Positions 10,658 to 46,690 of a stretch of 64,000 bases of DNA are shown here, piece by piece. The position numbers and the translations under genes were made by a program. The DNA is from Macrobrachium rosenbergii (lineage: Eukaryota; Arthropoda; Malacostraca; Decapoda; Palaemonidae): the NCBI RefSeq assembly GCF_040412425.1, contig NC_089766.1, positions 49,969,797 through 50,033,796 on the forward strand. Direction: 5' to 3'. Under the pieces are notes generated by a model, which ran no database searches, was not told where the DNA came from, and saw nothing but the letters and a program-made list of their open reading frames with translations. How positions within the stretch are numbered: the first letter of the stretch is position 1; the number at the start of each line of letters is the position of its first letter.

Positions 10658-13437
10658 TGTGTGTGTATATGTATATATGTATATACTGTATATATATATA
10701 TATGTATATTGATAAAGTTCGAGTCGATCTTTCTTGTTATCCGGGGATAAAGGTAGGGAAAGCTTGGGCAACGCCGGGTTCCAGCACAGTGTACAGTTCT
10801 TCATTGGAAGGGTGGGTGTACATAGCACGCTGTTGGCCCAGGGTATCTCTGCCCAGCCAATGAAGAATTAGAGGAATTTATTTTTGATAGAAATTCATTT
10901 CCCATAATGTGGTTCGGATTCCACAATAAGCAGGTCTGGTTCACGTAACCAGTTGGTGATAGCCAAAGACAAATCTGATGGGCAGTGCCCTAGGAGAGCT
11001 GTTAATCAGCTCAGTGGTCTGGTTAAACTAAGATATACTTAATTTTTTCGCCATCAAGCTCGTATATACATAGTTTATGAGGAAATAAACATAAAAACAG
11101 TAAACTATCAATATTGTTATCAAAAGTACTTCATGATGCCAAAAACTTCAGTTCATTCATTCCAGTCTTATTTCAGGTTCCTGAAATTGCTTCTAAAATC
11201 CTGTTGGAAGAAGGAAAGTCTTTGGAAGTGCAGGCTAAATCACCCTCCTGCCTACCACTGTATCTGTGCAGAGTGACGTCACGGCGTTTCCACCAAAAAG
11301 AGTTGGAAAATGAAACCGATTCCGGTTCATCTTCTTCCATAATTCATCACGCACTGTTTACCTCTGCTGTTAGGTGAGCTAAGGAATCTTTTTCATCATC
11401 ATCATGTTAGCCATATTTATCAAATACATTTATTTACCTTACTAGGACGTTTGCAGTTTTCAGAATGCAAACCGTTACATTAAACACAACTGATATGAAG
11501 TGATCACTGTGATTTGAGTAGATAAACCATATTTTAACAGTTGTCTTTCAAATCAGCTCCGTGTTTAATTTCATATTTTAGTCCGCTCAGATAGCTAGCT
11601 GTTAATACGAAGAAATGTTTGGGCGTCTGTGAATCACTATCATTATCTCACAAGGACGGTAAGGCCATGTTGCCAGTGAAATCTATCAAGCCGTGAGCGG
11701 GGATTGAACTCAGAACCTCAATAGTTCACGGTTCAGGGGTTACTGCTCAGCAACCACTGTCCTCTCGGTCATCTTCTTTCTGTGCATCTCTTCCCACTTC
11801 TGTGTGGAGCCGATGTTTTTGACAGCTTTCCTCCACCTGTCTCGATCAAACACATCATCCTCTGACAATGGTTTGTCTCTCAGATCTTCTTTAACAACGT
11901 CCATCCACCTTCGCTTCTTCGGTCTTTCTCTTGCTCTCCCACCAGGGCACCTCCATCTGCATCACTCTCCTCCCTACATGTCTCACCCCTTCTCATGACA
12001 TGGCCATACCACTGCAGTCTTCTTTCCTGGGTCTTGTTTAATAGTTCTACGACTTTAGTAGTTCCTCTTATTCTTTCAATTTTGATCCTGTCCATTTTTG
12101 TCAGTCCAAACATCCATCTAAGCGTTTTCATCTCTGCCGCATCCAGTTTCTTCTCTTGCATTCTCTTCACCGGCCATGTTTCTGCTCCATAAATCAAAGC
12201 TGGTCTCACTACTATCTTATGCACTCTTCCTTTAACCTTTATGTTGATTCTGCGGTCACACAAGACACCTGAAATCAATTTGCTAAAAACATATCTTGTT
12301 TTGAGAAACTGTTTTTGTTTTTTTTTGCATCTCAAATACTGAGTCACTAATGTCAGCTCAGATATAATATTAGAGACTTCGGCTTGCAAATCGATTTTAG
12401 GGGAACCTTGCAAAAACGAACGGGAATATGACTGGTAGACTGAGCGACTGGTATGATGATCAAACTTGCCAGTTAGTCAGTCATCCTTTTCTTCCAATTT
12501 CATGTTTCCTCAAATAGGGAGGTTTTCAACACAGTGAAGATACCCAAGTCTGCATATTCAGCACTGAATGACCTCATAGGTCCCCAGTACTTGGCCTTTG
12601 GCCTAAATTCTATATATTCAATTCAATTATTCAGTTCAACAGCGTCAAGTTATCTCTTCCCATTGTTTACTCTATTGCTTGGCTTCAACATTGTCTCCTT
12701 ACTTATTTTTATCGCTTTGCATAACACTTCTTCCTTGAAGTGGCAGGCATCGACTCCTTAGAATTTTAAGGCCAATGTTATTACTTTTATTTTACTGACG
12801 TTTGCGCTTGAAAACACCCAAGTATACATACGTAAATTATTTTCTTCTTAACCAGAGAATCCAGCACCAAGATTGTGCTGACTGTACAGATTCTCGATGA
12901 AAAAGGGGGAAATGACCAGTTTTCCATATAACCCGTCTCATTCACCCAAAGTGATAAAAATAACTTTTTAAACGCGGAAGACTTTGCCCACACCTTATTG
13001 GGTAAATAAAGATATATAATATTTTATCAAAGAAACTATGGGCTACTAGAAGTGGTATTTTTTATATTGACCACCTTACACGCAAAGTTTCTGGTTACTG
13101 CAATACTGCATACTGTTCAGATCCTTTTGACCAAGAACATTATCTTCATTGGGAGAAACAACCTAAAATAAACCTGAATTCGCTTCAGTTCTCATAAAAC
13201 TGGTGGAAAGAGAAAACACTGACCATTTCCTGATGTCATCAAAAGAAGAACGTCGATATTTTACCATATAAAAAGAATTTCTCTTCACCTGACGAATCTT
13301 CCCATTTCAGCACAGCCATGTCAGCGTGGTCGGGTCAGAATCCAAGTGAACTGATTATGGCGACCTGGACTGGAGCTCTGGGTCTTCCTTGCCTTTTCGG
13401 AGAAGAAACCTGCTCTGGTGAACTTCAAGATGGATGA
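273..13437 (+). CDS. Large Ser/Thr/Asn-rich mucin-like protein, six coding exons
   Basis: The coding exons are 273-5853, 8082-8247, 8995-9577, 10276-10565, 11177-11373 and 13311-13437. Donor and acceptor phases agree at all five junctions (2, 0, 1, 0, 2). After removing one base at each of two frame breaks in exon 1 the CDS is 6,942 nt, or 2,313 residues plus stop. The N terminus has a basic stretch and then VLFVLIICF (about residues 21-29), a likely signal peptide or anchor. The next roughly 1,800 residues are low-complexity, dominated by Ser, Thr, Asn, Pro and Glu, with many N-x-S/T sequons and acidic Asp/Tyr runs, as in mucins. The last roughly 450 residues are different: a Cys-containing segment ([20 protein letters not shown]), a second Ser/Thr-rich stretch, a hydrophobic segment ([15 protein letters not shown]) and a module with paired cysteines ([13 protein letters not shown]). 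I infer a heavily glycosylated surface or secreted protein. The family is not recognised and no function is assigned. Confidence 0.8.
5854..8081. other. Intron 1 of the mucin-like gene
   Basis: AT-rich intron with a GTGAGA donor and a CACAG acceptor. It contains a full copy of the common 300-bp repeat (7244-7550) and two diverged direct copies of a roughly 150-bp segment (about 7040-7200 and 7690-7880). The GC-richer stretch at 5900-6240 was not identified. Confidence 0.7.
7244..7550 (-). repeat. Common dispersed repeat family A, near full length
   Basis: The reverse complement ends in the shared tail CCCAGTGCTTGGCCTTTGG ... TATATTCAATTC, seen again near 12600, 24000, 51350, 53640 and 54580. 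The other end carries the shared motif around GTGCACTGCAGGCATTACTT. The short open frame inside is not conserved between copies. A SINE-like element is likely but unproven. Confidence 0.8.
8082..8247 (+). CDS. Mucin-like gene, coding exon 2
   Basis: CACAG acceptor and AG|GTAAGT donor. The exon enters in phase 2, completing an AGC Ser codon, and leaves in phase 0. It encodes [15 protein letters not shown] followed by a Ser/Thr/Pro-rich stretch and ends in DDIRKE. Confidence 0.85.
8640..8697. repeat. (TTA)n microsatellite
   Basis: About 19 uninterrupted TTA/ATT units in intron 2 of the mucin-like gene. A TA/TG-rich stretch follows at 8855-8915. Confidence 0.97.
8995..9577 (+). CDS. Mucin-like gene, coding exon 3
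   Basis: TTTTCAG acceptor, phase 0 in; GTGAGA donor, phase 1 out. It encodes a charged EEEKQKLK start, a Ser/Thr/Pro-rich mucin-like stretch and then a non-repetitive end ([20 protein letters not shown]). Confidence 0.9.
10009..10214. mobile_element. Short inverted-repeat element (MITE-like), family B
   Basis: The outer ends are inverted copies of about 36 bp. The left reads GGAATCTTTCCTAGATAGTG and the reverse complement of the right reads GGATCTTCCCTAGATAGTG, both followed by a CCCCAAGGGTTTT core. A related copy lies at about 15044-15225. There is no coding capacity. The target-site duplication is unclear. Confidence 0.65.
10276..10565 (+). CDS. Mucin-like gene, coding exon 4 (hydrophobic segment)
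   Basis: CTCACAG acceptor, phase 1 in, forming GCG Ala with the previous exon; AAG|GTATTT donor, phase 0 out. It encodes [19 protein letters not shown] and then the hydrophobic stretch [19 protein letters not shown], a candidate membrane segment. It ends in [13 protein letters not shown]. The nearer CAG at 10239-10241 was rejected because its phase does not fit. Confidence 0.88.
10587..10702. repeat. (TA)n microsatellite
   Basis: A long (TA)n run (10587-10655) begins about 20 bases after the exon 4 donor, with a shorter TA/TG tract after it. Apparent Ile/Tyr reading frames here are artefacts of the repeat. Confidence 0.97.
10739..11047 (+). mobile_element. SINE-like element C, copy 1
   Basis: It shares with 46345-46690 the block CCAATGAAGAATTAGA, the GGATTCCACAATAAGCAG block, CCTAGGAGAGCTGTTAATCA and the end TGGTTAAACTAAGATATACT. 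The 5' part holds GCCGGGTTCCAGCACAG, a weak resemblance to a tRNA B box. Likely a tRNA-derived SINE. Confidence 0.6.
11177..11373 (+). CDS. Mucin-like gene, coding exon 5
   Basis: TTTCAG acceptor, phase 0 in; GTGAGC donor, phase 2 out. It encodes [20 protein letters not shown], then [16 protein letters not shown] with a C-x5-C pair, then an acidic and Ser-rich stretch and [11 protein letters not shown]. The low repeat content and regular hydrophobic pattern suggest a folded C-terminal module. Confidence 0.88.
11655..11768 (-). repeat. tRNA-like sequence, probable SINE head
   Basis: The reverse complement contains GAGTTCAATCCCC, close to the tRNA B-box consensus GGTTCRANYCC, and an upstream segment resembling an A box. 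No full cloverleaf with a proper acceptor stem could be drawn, so it is not called a tRNA gene. Confidence 0.4.
11770..12413 (-). mobile_element. RTE-like non-LTR retrotransposon, 3' ORF remnant
   Basis: The minus-strand frame carries a signature of the RTE-type reverse-transcriptase C terminus: [40 protein letters not shown] and [14 protein letters not shown]. After a frameshift it continues as [20 protein letters not shown] and [18 protein letters not shown]. Only the last roughly 200 residues remain; endonuclease and catalytic RT motifs are absent. It lies antisense in intron 5 of the mucin-like gene. Confidence 0.85.
12557..12632 (+). repeat. Repeat family A, tail fragment
   Basis: CACTGAATGACCTCATAGG through TTGGCCTTTGGCCTAAATTC matches the shared 3' tail of the family. 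Confidence 0.8.
13311..13437 (+). CDS. Mucin-like gene, last coding exon
   Basis: CATTTCAG acceptor, phase 2 in, completing an AGC Ser codon. It encodes [20 protein letters not shown], then [21 protein letters not shown] and a TGA stop at 13435-13437. It supplies two further cysteines to the C-terminal module. Confidence 0.85.
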
Positions 13438-14018
13438 AATGGTCAAATATCTTCAGCTTCAGCCTTGTTCATAGGATCTTCTGAAGTGTGATAACAACAG
13501 AGTAGAAATTGGGGCATTGTACGCACTGCATACAAATGTTTTTTTAAACAAACAGGCTTTAGAGCACCAATTCTGTCTCTGTAAAATCTCTTGTGCTTCA
13601 TTGCTATTTACTGAGAGCAGATAGTGTAAAAAGTATGTTTATGCAGTTATTCAGATCTTTGGGCATTATATCATAGTCTAAGGAATTAGGAATTGTAAAA
13701 AAAAGGTAGCGTTGAATATGCACGGAAGTCACAATATGGTACACTCCAACTCCTTTTAGGTAGTTTATTTTTCTAAGCAGAGAATATTGAATTTCACAGA
13801 ATGCTATAAAGAAACTGGGTCACCATTTGTGCGATTGGTGTTGGTACTATAGTCACGACGTAACCAACTGTTAAACTGCAAACTTATGAGTTTAAGAAAC
13901 AGTCACTCACATCATGATTTAAACATTAATTTTAAAATGCTAGGAAGGAATGAATCGGGTAAAAATTTTTAAAGTAATTTACAAATTTTAGATATTTTTA
14001 CTTAGAAAATTCAATAAA
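13438..14018 (+). terminator. Probable 3' UTR with poly(A) signal
   Basis: AT-rich non-coding sequence after the stop. The first clear AATAAA is at 14013-14018. The true cleavage site cannot be fixed without transcripts. Confidence 0.45.
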
Positions 14019-14252
14019 AAAATTTATATTTAGTTTACTTTCCAACACAATAGCAGGGAAATTGCTTCAGTTATTATAATAAATTCCAGTCATGGCTTTT
14101 AAGACTCTTAATTCTGTTTATATCTCGAGTTAACAGATGTAGCACCAATGAATTGCCAAATACACATTAAATTTTCTCACAGGTCCTTCTTGGACATTAT
14201 TGTCCATGAGCTTGATGGTGTGCGCTTCGCTGTGCTGGAACCTGGCACTACC

Positions 14253-14480
14253 TGTCATGTGTCCCCTACCCTCCCAATCCCCTACCTACCCTGGCCCCAC
14301 CCGTGGCGGACAAACAGGTTTGCAGGAGGAGGTTGGATGTGTCATGCCTCCCCTACCTTCCCGATCTTATACCTACCCTGCCCTCACCCTTGGCGGACAA
14401 ACAGGTTTGCAGGAGGAGGATGGATGTGTCATGTCTCCCTTACCCACCCAATCCCCTACCTAAACCCCGCCACCTGGGGC
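14253..14480. repeat. 87-bp minisatellite, about 2.6 copies
   Basis: The unit starting TGTCATG recurs at 14253, 14340 and 14427, exactly 87 bp apart. Each unit holds a GGCGGACAAACAGGTTTGCA core. Open frames here are by-products of the repeat. Confidence 0.9.
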
Positions 14481-16500
14481 GTACAAACAAGAAAGATCCA
14501 CAAGGATTTTATTATTATAAATTATTGTCAGGTACGCCTGTTCTAATGATAACCCTGAGTCACCTTAGTATCATACAAGAGTTAAAGAATGTTTTATTTC
14601 TAATCACTTTTCGTACGTTTTGGCTCAGTTTGTAATTATTTATTTTAGTTACAAAGCTTTTCATAAAAAACCTACAACCAGTCTACAGAAGCACTTGGGG
14701 AAAAGTGATTTGTTGTTAGTTATATGTATTGTTACAATTTATGTATTTTTTATAAATATTAATAACTCCAGTGTGTTTTTAGACTTCCAATTTCCTTAAC
14801 CCTTCATTGTTACCGTTATTGGTATTTTTTGTTAAACAGTTTAACCCGACTCATGAGTTCAAATTTCTTAACTCTCCTTGGGAAACCTGAAGGTGTCTGC
14901 ATTGCAAAGAGGCCTATTCTCCCATCAGACAAAATCTTTGCAACGGATACACTTTACTCTCTTGTCCAAGGACAGAGCCATGTTACCTTCTGTTGCAGCT
15001 AACTCCGAATCCAGGTAAAATAAGTCACAGGAAAAAAAGTCACATTAATCTTTCCTAGATAATGACTCCTAAGGGTTTTAACCCGGTATGTAGGCCTACC
15101 CACCTTTGCGGCGCGTTTAGTACAAGCCCGTTGGGGATTTTCGTATAAACATAAACAGAAAACTGTAAATATCATAAAGATAATGATCCCCCAAGAGATA
15201 TTGTGGATTCTTCCCCTGTGACTTTATTACCAGCCACCATAAATTAATGCGACTTTTTTCCCTGTTACTTTTTTTCCTAGCCAAAATTGACTTTTTTTTC
15301 CTATGACTTTGTTACCGGCCACCCTAACTCCAGGTCCCTTTAGGGAAAGGTGTACAGCCTGCAATCTCCGCATTCTAGGGTGTGACTTCTTTGCCTTGGG
15401 AATCAGTATTGATTCAAAGGTTAGAGAACTTTCCCTAATAAGACAACGCTTAGTTTTGAATGCATTAGATGAGTAGAAGAGGACTTGACATCTGCTACAG
15501 AAAATACACTAGTCCTACTCTTCAGCTGTCCTTGTCATCTTATGGTTTGAGATGTTTCCACCTAAATCCTGACCAGGAATGCGCTCAAGGGGGCATAAAT
15601 ACAGAGGGAGAGTGACACTCAAGCCTCCGACCTACTGTAATCGAGTGGGTATTTCAGGAACATCTCCAACTACATAGGCTATTTGCAACAGAATGAAAAC
15701 TGATGAAGCATAATTGCCAATGAGAGGACTATAGCCTTTACCAACTGCTGAAGGAGCCTCTTGCCGCCCCCTCAAGACACTGATGGCCTCTAAGACTTGG
15801 TTTGCCCCCTAGCCTTTGAAATAATAATAATAATAGTATTATATGGCTTCAAAATGCGTATAAATTTCCAAAAATTTCTCCGGGGGTGGGCTTACAGAGC
15901 TTACCCCAGCTGATCTCCCCTCGCCCTCAGTTCTGAAACCTTTGCCTTCCCCACCCCCAAGAAAAATCTAAAGTGACGTCACTGGAAGAGCCTCACGTTG
16001 AGGCATTCAAAGCAAATTTCAAGAAGCTCTTTTTTGGATAATGGTTTCAGCTCACTCATATCATTCCTTATTTTTGTTCTAATCTATCCTATTCTAAAAT
16101 TATTTTAGTGGTTGGGACGAGTAATTTTTCAATCTCTGTTATCAATCTGGTTTTGGGATTTTTGTCGTCCCCGGAAACAAATCGAAAGTCTTTTGGAGTT
16201 AGGCTAGAAGAGACTCTTTAGTCTTGGAAGACAACTCTTTCAGGAGGACACTCCGAAATCAAACCAGTGGGTAGAGGGCTACTCTGAATACAAACCTTGT
16301 TCTCCAACCTTGGACTGTTTCATAGCCATTGTACCCTGGCCTTCCATGGTCTTGGGTTTGAGTTCCTTTGCCTGAGTACAATCAGGCATTTATTCTCTAT
16401 TTCGTTCACTTTCCTGTTTTTTTTCGAAAAGTGCGTAGGACTGGCTGATGAAAAAGCAAAAGTTAATTGGTGGATTATCAGGAAAGTGCCTTTTGTCTTA
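14481..16500. other. Intergenic, AT-rich, no gene seen
   Basis: No supported gene. It holds a composite inverted-repeat element at about 15013-15323 and otherwise unremarkable AT-rich sequence. Confidence 0.6.
15013..15323. mobile_element. Nested inverted-repeat elements
   Basis: The left end reads GGTAAAATAAGTCACAGGAA. The reverse complement of the right end reads GGTAACAAAGTCATAGGAA. The interior holds a second copy of family B, in inverted order relative to 10009-10214. Non-coding. Confidence 0.5.
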
Positions 16501-16509
16501 ACCTAATCT

Positions 16510-17570
16510 TTTATTTCTGAGTGTTTTATTTCTAAATCCATCCTGACTGTCCTGCCCCAGTTGTTGTGGCAAACCTGGCGGATTTCTTATTTGCCCTTAC
16601 AAGGCGTGCCGGCCCCACCTTGTCGACCAGTTGCTTCCGGCATTTTTTACAAGGATGTACGGTGACTTTTATTTAAACTCCACAGAATTTTTGTAAATTA
16701 TGTAAATACTGTTGTTGTTTATAAATTGTTGTTTATTTGTCTGATGATTTTTACAATACTTTACTCTTGATATGAGTCTATTAGTTTTGATACTGATTTT
16801 ATGTTAATTTTAATTCCTTCGGGAGACATTGAGCTGAACCCTGGGCCTGTTGCTCAATACAGTAAGAAAAATTGCAAGGTACTTCACTCCAATATTCGGG
16901 CTTAGGGTCAAATTTTCTTGATCTCCAGAGTTGTGCCCGTAACTACGATTTGATGTTTTTATCTGAGACTTGAAAGTATTAACAAGTCAAAGGCTGAGTT
17001 TTTAATTCCGGGATTCGATGGCCCAATTTATCGTCGTCACATTTGACATGCGAAGGTATGGCTGTATTCACTAAGTCCGGCCGACCTGTTTATCGTCAGA
17101 AAAATTTGGAGGGTAGTTGCCATGATATGTTCGTTTTAAAATTTTTAGTAAGTTCTACAATGTTTACGTATTTTCCGTTTACCGCAATCCAAATAGTATG
17201 ATTCAGTCACAGGATTCAATAGCTTTAATTATTATTTTTGGAGACTGTAATGCAAAGCATTGTGAATACCATATCCCTCTTTCAAATAATCTACGACCAA
17301 AAAATTTGAGTTACCACAGAACCATCAATTCACGGGTTATTAGATCTTCGGAATTATACACTGAAAGACTTCTTTGTGCCATAATCTGCCATAATTGGTG
17401 CCAACATTACTATCCTCTATCACCGTTCGATACCATACAAATACTTCCCGTTAACCATTGCAACTTTGAAACAGCATCATCATTATCAATGAATCAGGTA
17501 AGTTTAATTTTTTGCATATGTTTAAAACTTGGTAATTGTCATGCTGTCATATTTCACCCTCAATGAACAG
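16510..17570 (+). mobile_element. CR1/Jockey-like LINE 5' ORF remnant (2A-like motif plus endonuclease)
   Basis: Translation gives GDIELNPGP at 16822-16848, then LHSNIR, a frameshifted segment with KSKAEFLIPGFDGPIYRR and a disrupted FTKSGRP-like stretch, and later IIIFGDCNAKHCEY. This order matches the apurinic-endonuclease N terminus of CR1/Jockey-group LINEs. Several stops and frameshifts make it a dead relic. No reverse transcriptase follows. Confidence 0.7.
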
Positions 17571-17796
17571 TAAACCTGAGGACCATTTCCATTCGTGTAC
17601 TCTCGAGTTGTCTTGCCAGTTTTACAGATCATCTGGAATTATTCAAAAGGACCCCACAGTGGGCGCGGGATACTTGTAAACCAATAATTTGGGTTATTTC
17701 CCCCAAAAAAACCTTTGATTGCTTTCATTTCGGCCTACTTCCCGATTTTTGGAGATATGTATGTGAAATTCCATATTCAGGTTTACTAGTCCAGTG

Positions 17797-18320
17797 GGTA
17801 TTATTACAGTTTCAGTCAAATTCGGATACGTATTATTTTTTTACTTATCATCATTCATTTTTGAGATGATTCATACGAAAAACTTACTCGAATCTTGCGC
17901 AAATTAATGGTTACGGAGATATTTGCCGATGAATATTGTTCCTTATTATTGTTATCCCATCAAAGTACGAGTTACAAGGTAAGACAATACCCAACCACCC
18001 CCCATAGCTAACACGGCAAAATTGTAACCAGTCAACACCGAAACTGTAATTTTACCCAAAAAATAACACCACGTAACCTAGGGGTGCTGACTGGTTACAA
18101 TTTTGCCTTGTTAGGTATGGGGGCGTTGGGTATTGCCTTACCTTGTAACTCGTACTTTGATGGGATAACAATATAAGGAACAATATTCATCGACAAATAT
18201 CTCCGTAACCATTAATTTGCGCAAGATTCGAGTAAGTTTTTCGTATGAATCATCTCAAAAATGAATGATGACAAGTAAAAAAAATACGTTGACGAATTTG
18301 ACCGAAACTGTAATAATACC
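17797..18320. mobile_element. 524-bp palindromic MITE with 8-bp target duplication
   Basis: The two halves are inverted copies of about 240 bp, with matching blocks such as GGTATTATTACAG at the tips, CTTGCGCAAATTAATGGTTA and GGCAAAATTGTAACCAGTC. The spacer is about 40 bp. It is flanked by GTCCAGTG (17789-17796) and GGCCAGTG (18321-18328), a near-identical 8-bp duplication that suggests a hAT- or P-like origin. Non-coding. Confidence 0.85.
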
Positions 18321-18659
18321 GGCCAGTGTTCTTATAATAATGCCTGTGGACGTTGTTCTCCACACCCATCATTCTATGTGCATGTTCTTTAAAATCCCAG
18401 ACTTGTGGATGTTCCTTGCACATCAAAACATTATAGGGAAGTTTTTCTGCAAGATTGCAGAAAAGTGGCTTTCTGTTACATTGCCTACCCAAGTTTTCCA
18501 AAAAATGTTCTTAAAATCATTATATGATTGTTCCTTTGTTATCCAATTCTTGTAGGCAAATAGTCTTTTCTTACCTGCACCCCACTATATTTTTCATTGC
18601 TGATTAATTTTGTTTCCACTACTTTAAACCTACCAAAATTTTGTTCCTCCATCTTTCAG

Positions 18660-19082
18660 GTAACCTTTTTCGGTAATTCTATATATTAGCTCCGCGCCTG
18701 TTTTTACCTTTTCAACTGGTTTTTTTCTACACTTTTAGGGGTTCTGATACTGGCTGTGCATCTGTTTGTTGTCGGCCAAATGGAATGTCCCTTCACCGTG
18801 TTCAGTACTGGGCCGGGCGGGGTTGGGTACCCATACATTAACAAATTGCACTTGCCGGACGGGATATGAACCGTTCGAAACAGACGTACCCGTGCTCAGT
18901 CTTGTGAAGATCGCGTATGGAAACTCCTTGTTGGATGGACTTCAGGGGTTAATTACAGGTTAATTACACTCGAGCGCCAAAAATTAAAGGTAAATTTGTA
19001 ATTAGCAACCAAAAAACTGTAGAAAAAGATAAGTTAGAAGGCAGTCACTAACGCGGAGCTACTATATAGTTCTACCCAAAAT
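18660..19082. mobile_element. Inverted-repeat element, family D
   Basis: The left arm has TAGCTCCGCG followed by a TTTTTTTCTACA block. The right arm has the complement, GAAAAAGATAAGTTAGAAGG and CGCGGAGCTACTATATAG. A second, partial copy of the right half lies at about 54340-54465. No gene. Confidence 0.5.
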
Positions 19083-19988
19083 CAATCTAGATTTCTTTCT
19101 TAATGGGTCATTTACTCATTTTGAGCTTTATAACCCAAAACTCAGTAAAATTAATTAAAATTCCAGACACTGGATGCTTCTTATGTAGCCAAACATTATG
19201 GGAAAATTCATCAGTCCTAATAACATGAGGGGAAAGGAAACCATAACATATTTTACATTTGAATCTCAAAAATATTAAACCATGTAACATCCATATACCA
19301 TCAGTGATACATTTTTCAACAAAAAACATTTGAGCAATAAAAATGACACAAAACCGATACAGTATATCCAAAAATAATCCATAATCTCTTGGATATAACA
19401 AGAACTTTTAACAACTGAAAATAGAAATTTTGTCTAATAAAGATTTTTCAATTTCAGTCTCTGTAGGTGAAATTGTAGATGCTCCTGGGCTGTTTTAGAA
19501 GTTTCAGCTTTTAGGATTTTATATGTCTATCTTGACAAAACTTGCGCTTTTTGATAACCAGATTCGTCGAGTCCTGTCGTTCTCTTTATGGTTCATAGGT
19601 TTCTTCATTTTGACAACCCTGTTTGGACCTATCAGACAGTTTGACAACTTACATTTAACTTCATTTTGCCACTGACAGTACTTTTATAAACAGTTAAAAC
19701 TGTCAAAAAGGATTCCGTCTTTAATATATCGTCACAAATTACCTTGAGAATGACCAAGCACAGAAGTTAATCACTTTTTTTAACAAAGAAGCTGAATACA
19801 CTAATTAAAATTGCAAGCCAGAGGCAGGGAAAGGAAAACATCAGACTCGGTCCAGTTTTTATGATATTACTGCATTTTAGGTGGGGAGCCCCAAAAAATA
19901 AATCTAAGCAGCAATATCACAAAAAATAGGAGTAATTAACAATAATATATCTCATGTTCATTAAGGTACATTCAACCATGTGAGAAGA
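19083..19988. other. 3' flank of GART, no gene seen
   Basis: AT-rich and including the presumed GART 3' UTR on the minus strand. No strong AATAAA on that strand was found close to the stop, so the transcript end is not assigned. Confidence 0.5.
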
Positions 19989-45487
<25,499 letters not shown>

Positions 45488-45918
45488 CTGCAAGCGTAAC
45501 GTTTTTTATTAGTCAGTGTTTCACCGCAAATTCTTTTTTTTTTATTGTTGATTACATTCACTTGTTCTTGTACGTTTTTTTTTTCATGTTTTACAAATAC
45601 TCCACCAGATTAATGATACAAAACACTATATATATTTGTATATATAATTATAAATACATATGCACACACACACATATATATATATGTGTGTATACATATA
45701 GTGTGTGTTTACAGGTGAAACATGAATTCATAATAATTAAGGTATTTTACACCAACCAATAATACTGTACCATCTGATTCTTCTTCTTGACCTAAACATA
45801 ATTTACTTTGGAAGTATGATTACATTAAGTTGAGCACACCGAATTATGATGATAAATGCTAAAAGTTATTAACTTTTTTTGTTAATTAACATTTGGTAAT
45901 GAGTTGGTACCCATAATG

Positions 45919-45920
<2 letters not shown>

Positions 45921-46009
<89 letters not shown>
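45921..46009. repeat. (GA)n microsatellite upstream of GART coding exon 1
   Basis: About 44 GA units. With 44844-45305 this places (CT)n tracts on both sides of the first coding exon. Confidence 0.97.
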
Positions 46010-46011
<2 letters not shown>

Positions 46012-46344
46012 GTTACTCCAGTGTAAAACAAGTAAGTCACATATTCCTCCTTTGGAGAAAACCTCGAAATTATCATTTGCTCAGCATACATACAAATGAG
46101 GCTCATTAGCAGCACACTGGTCTTCCTTCCTACACACATGTGCCACTCACCTCCATCTTGTACATACTCTTCTTCTTCCTGGAAAGTGAAGCCCTGTGCA
46201 CCGGCATCTCTTTTACACCATCTAGTCTACTCATCCTCGGCATCCATTTTTTCCTTCCCGGAACGTTTAAATTAACTTGGCTTTTCTCCAGCATGTCCCC
46301 CTCCTTTCTCTGTGTGACCAAGCAGCCTCACAAGACTGGTCCAT

Positions 46345-46690
46345 CCTTCGTGCTTTATGGATCATAGCACTCTGCTAGGCCCGAGTTCGAGTCTCCGGCC
46401 GGCCAATGAAGAATTAGAAGAATTTAAGCCAAATCAAAGTCCTTCAAAAGAAGGCATCGTGCTTACCCCATACAAAAAATGTGGGAAAAGCACGCTAAAA
46501 GAAGAATATTTCTGGTGATAGAAATTCATTTCTCGGTATAATGTGGTTTGGATTCCACAATAAGCAGTAGGTCCCTTGCTAGGTAACCAGTCGGTTCTTA
46601 GCCACGTAGTATAAGTTTAATCTTTCGGGCCAGCCCTAGGAGAGCTTTTAATCAGCTCAGTGATCTGGTTAAACTAAGGTATACTTAATT
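46345..46690 (+). mobile_element. SINE-like element C, copy 2
   Basis: Begins with a tRNA-like segment containing CCGAGTTCGAGTCTCCGG, close to a B box. It continues with GGCCAATGAAGAATTAGAAG, GGATTCCACAATAAGCAGTA and ends TGGTTAAACTAAGGTATACT. Better preserved than copy 1 (10739-11047). Confidence 0.7.

Noticed and set aside
14148..14635. Overlapping Pro/Trp-rich open frames
   Set aside because: They arise from the 87-bp minisatellite and no splice or start context supports a gene.
45882..46139. Open frames of Arg-Glu or Ser-Leu repeats
   Set aside because: They are translations of the (GA)n tract.
46345..46400. A functional tRNA gene, also considered at 11655-11768 and 48950-49000
   Set aside because: B-box-like sequence is present but no complete acceptor stem or anticodon arm could be formed; it is part of a SINE-like element or unplaced.
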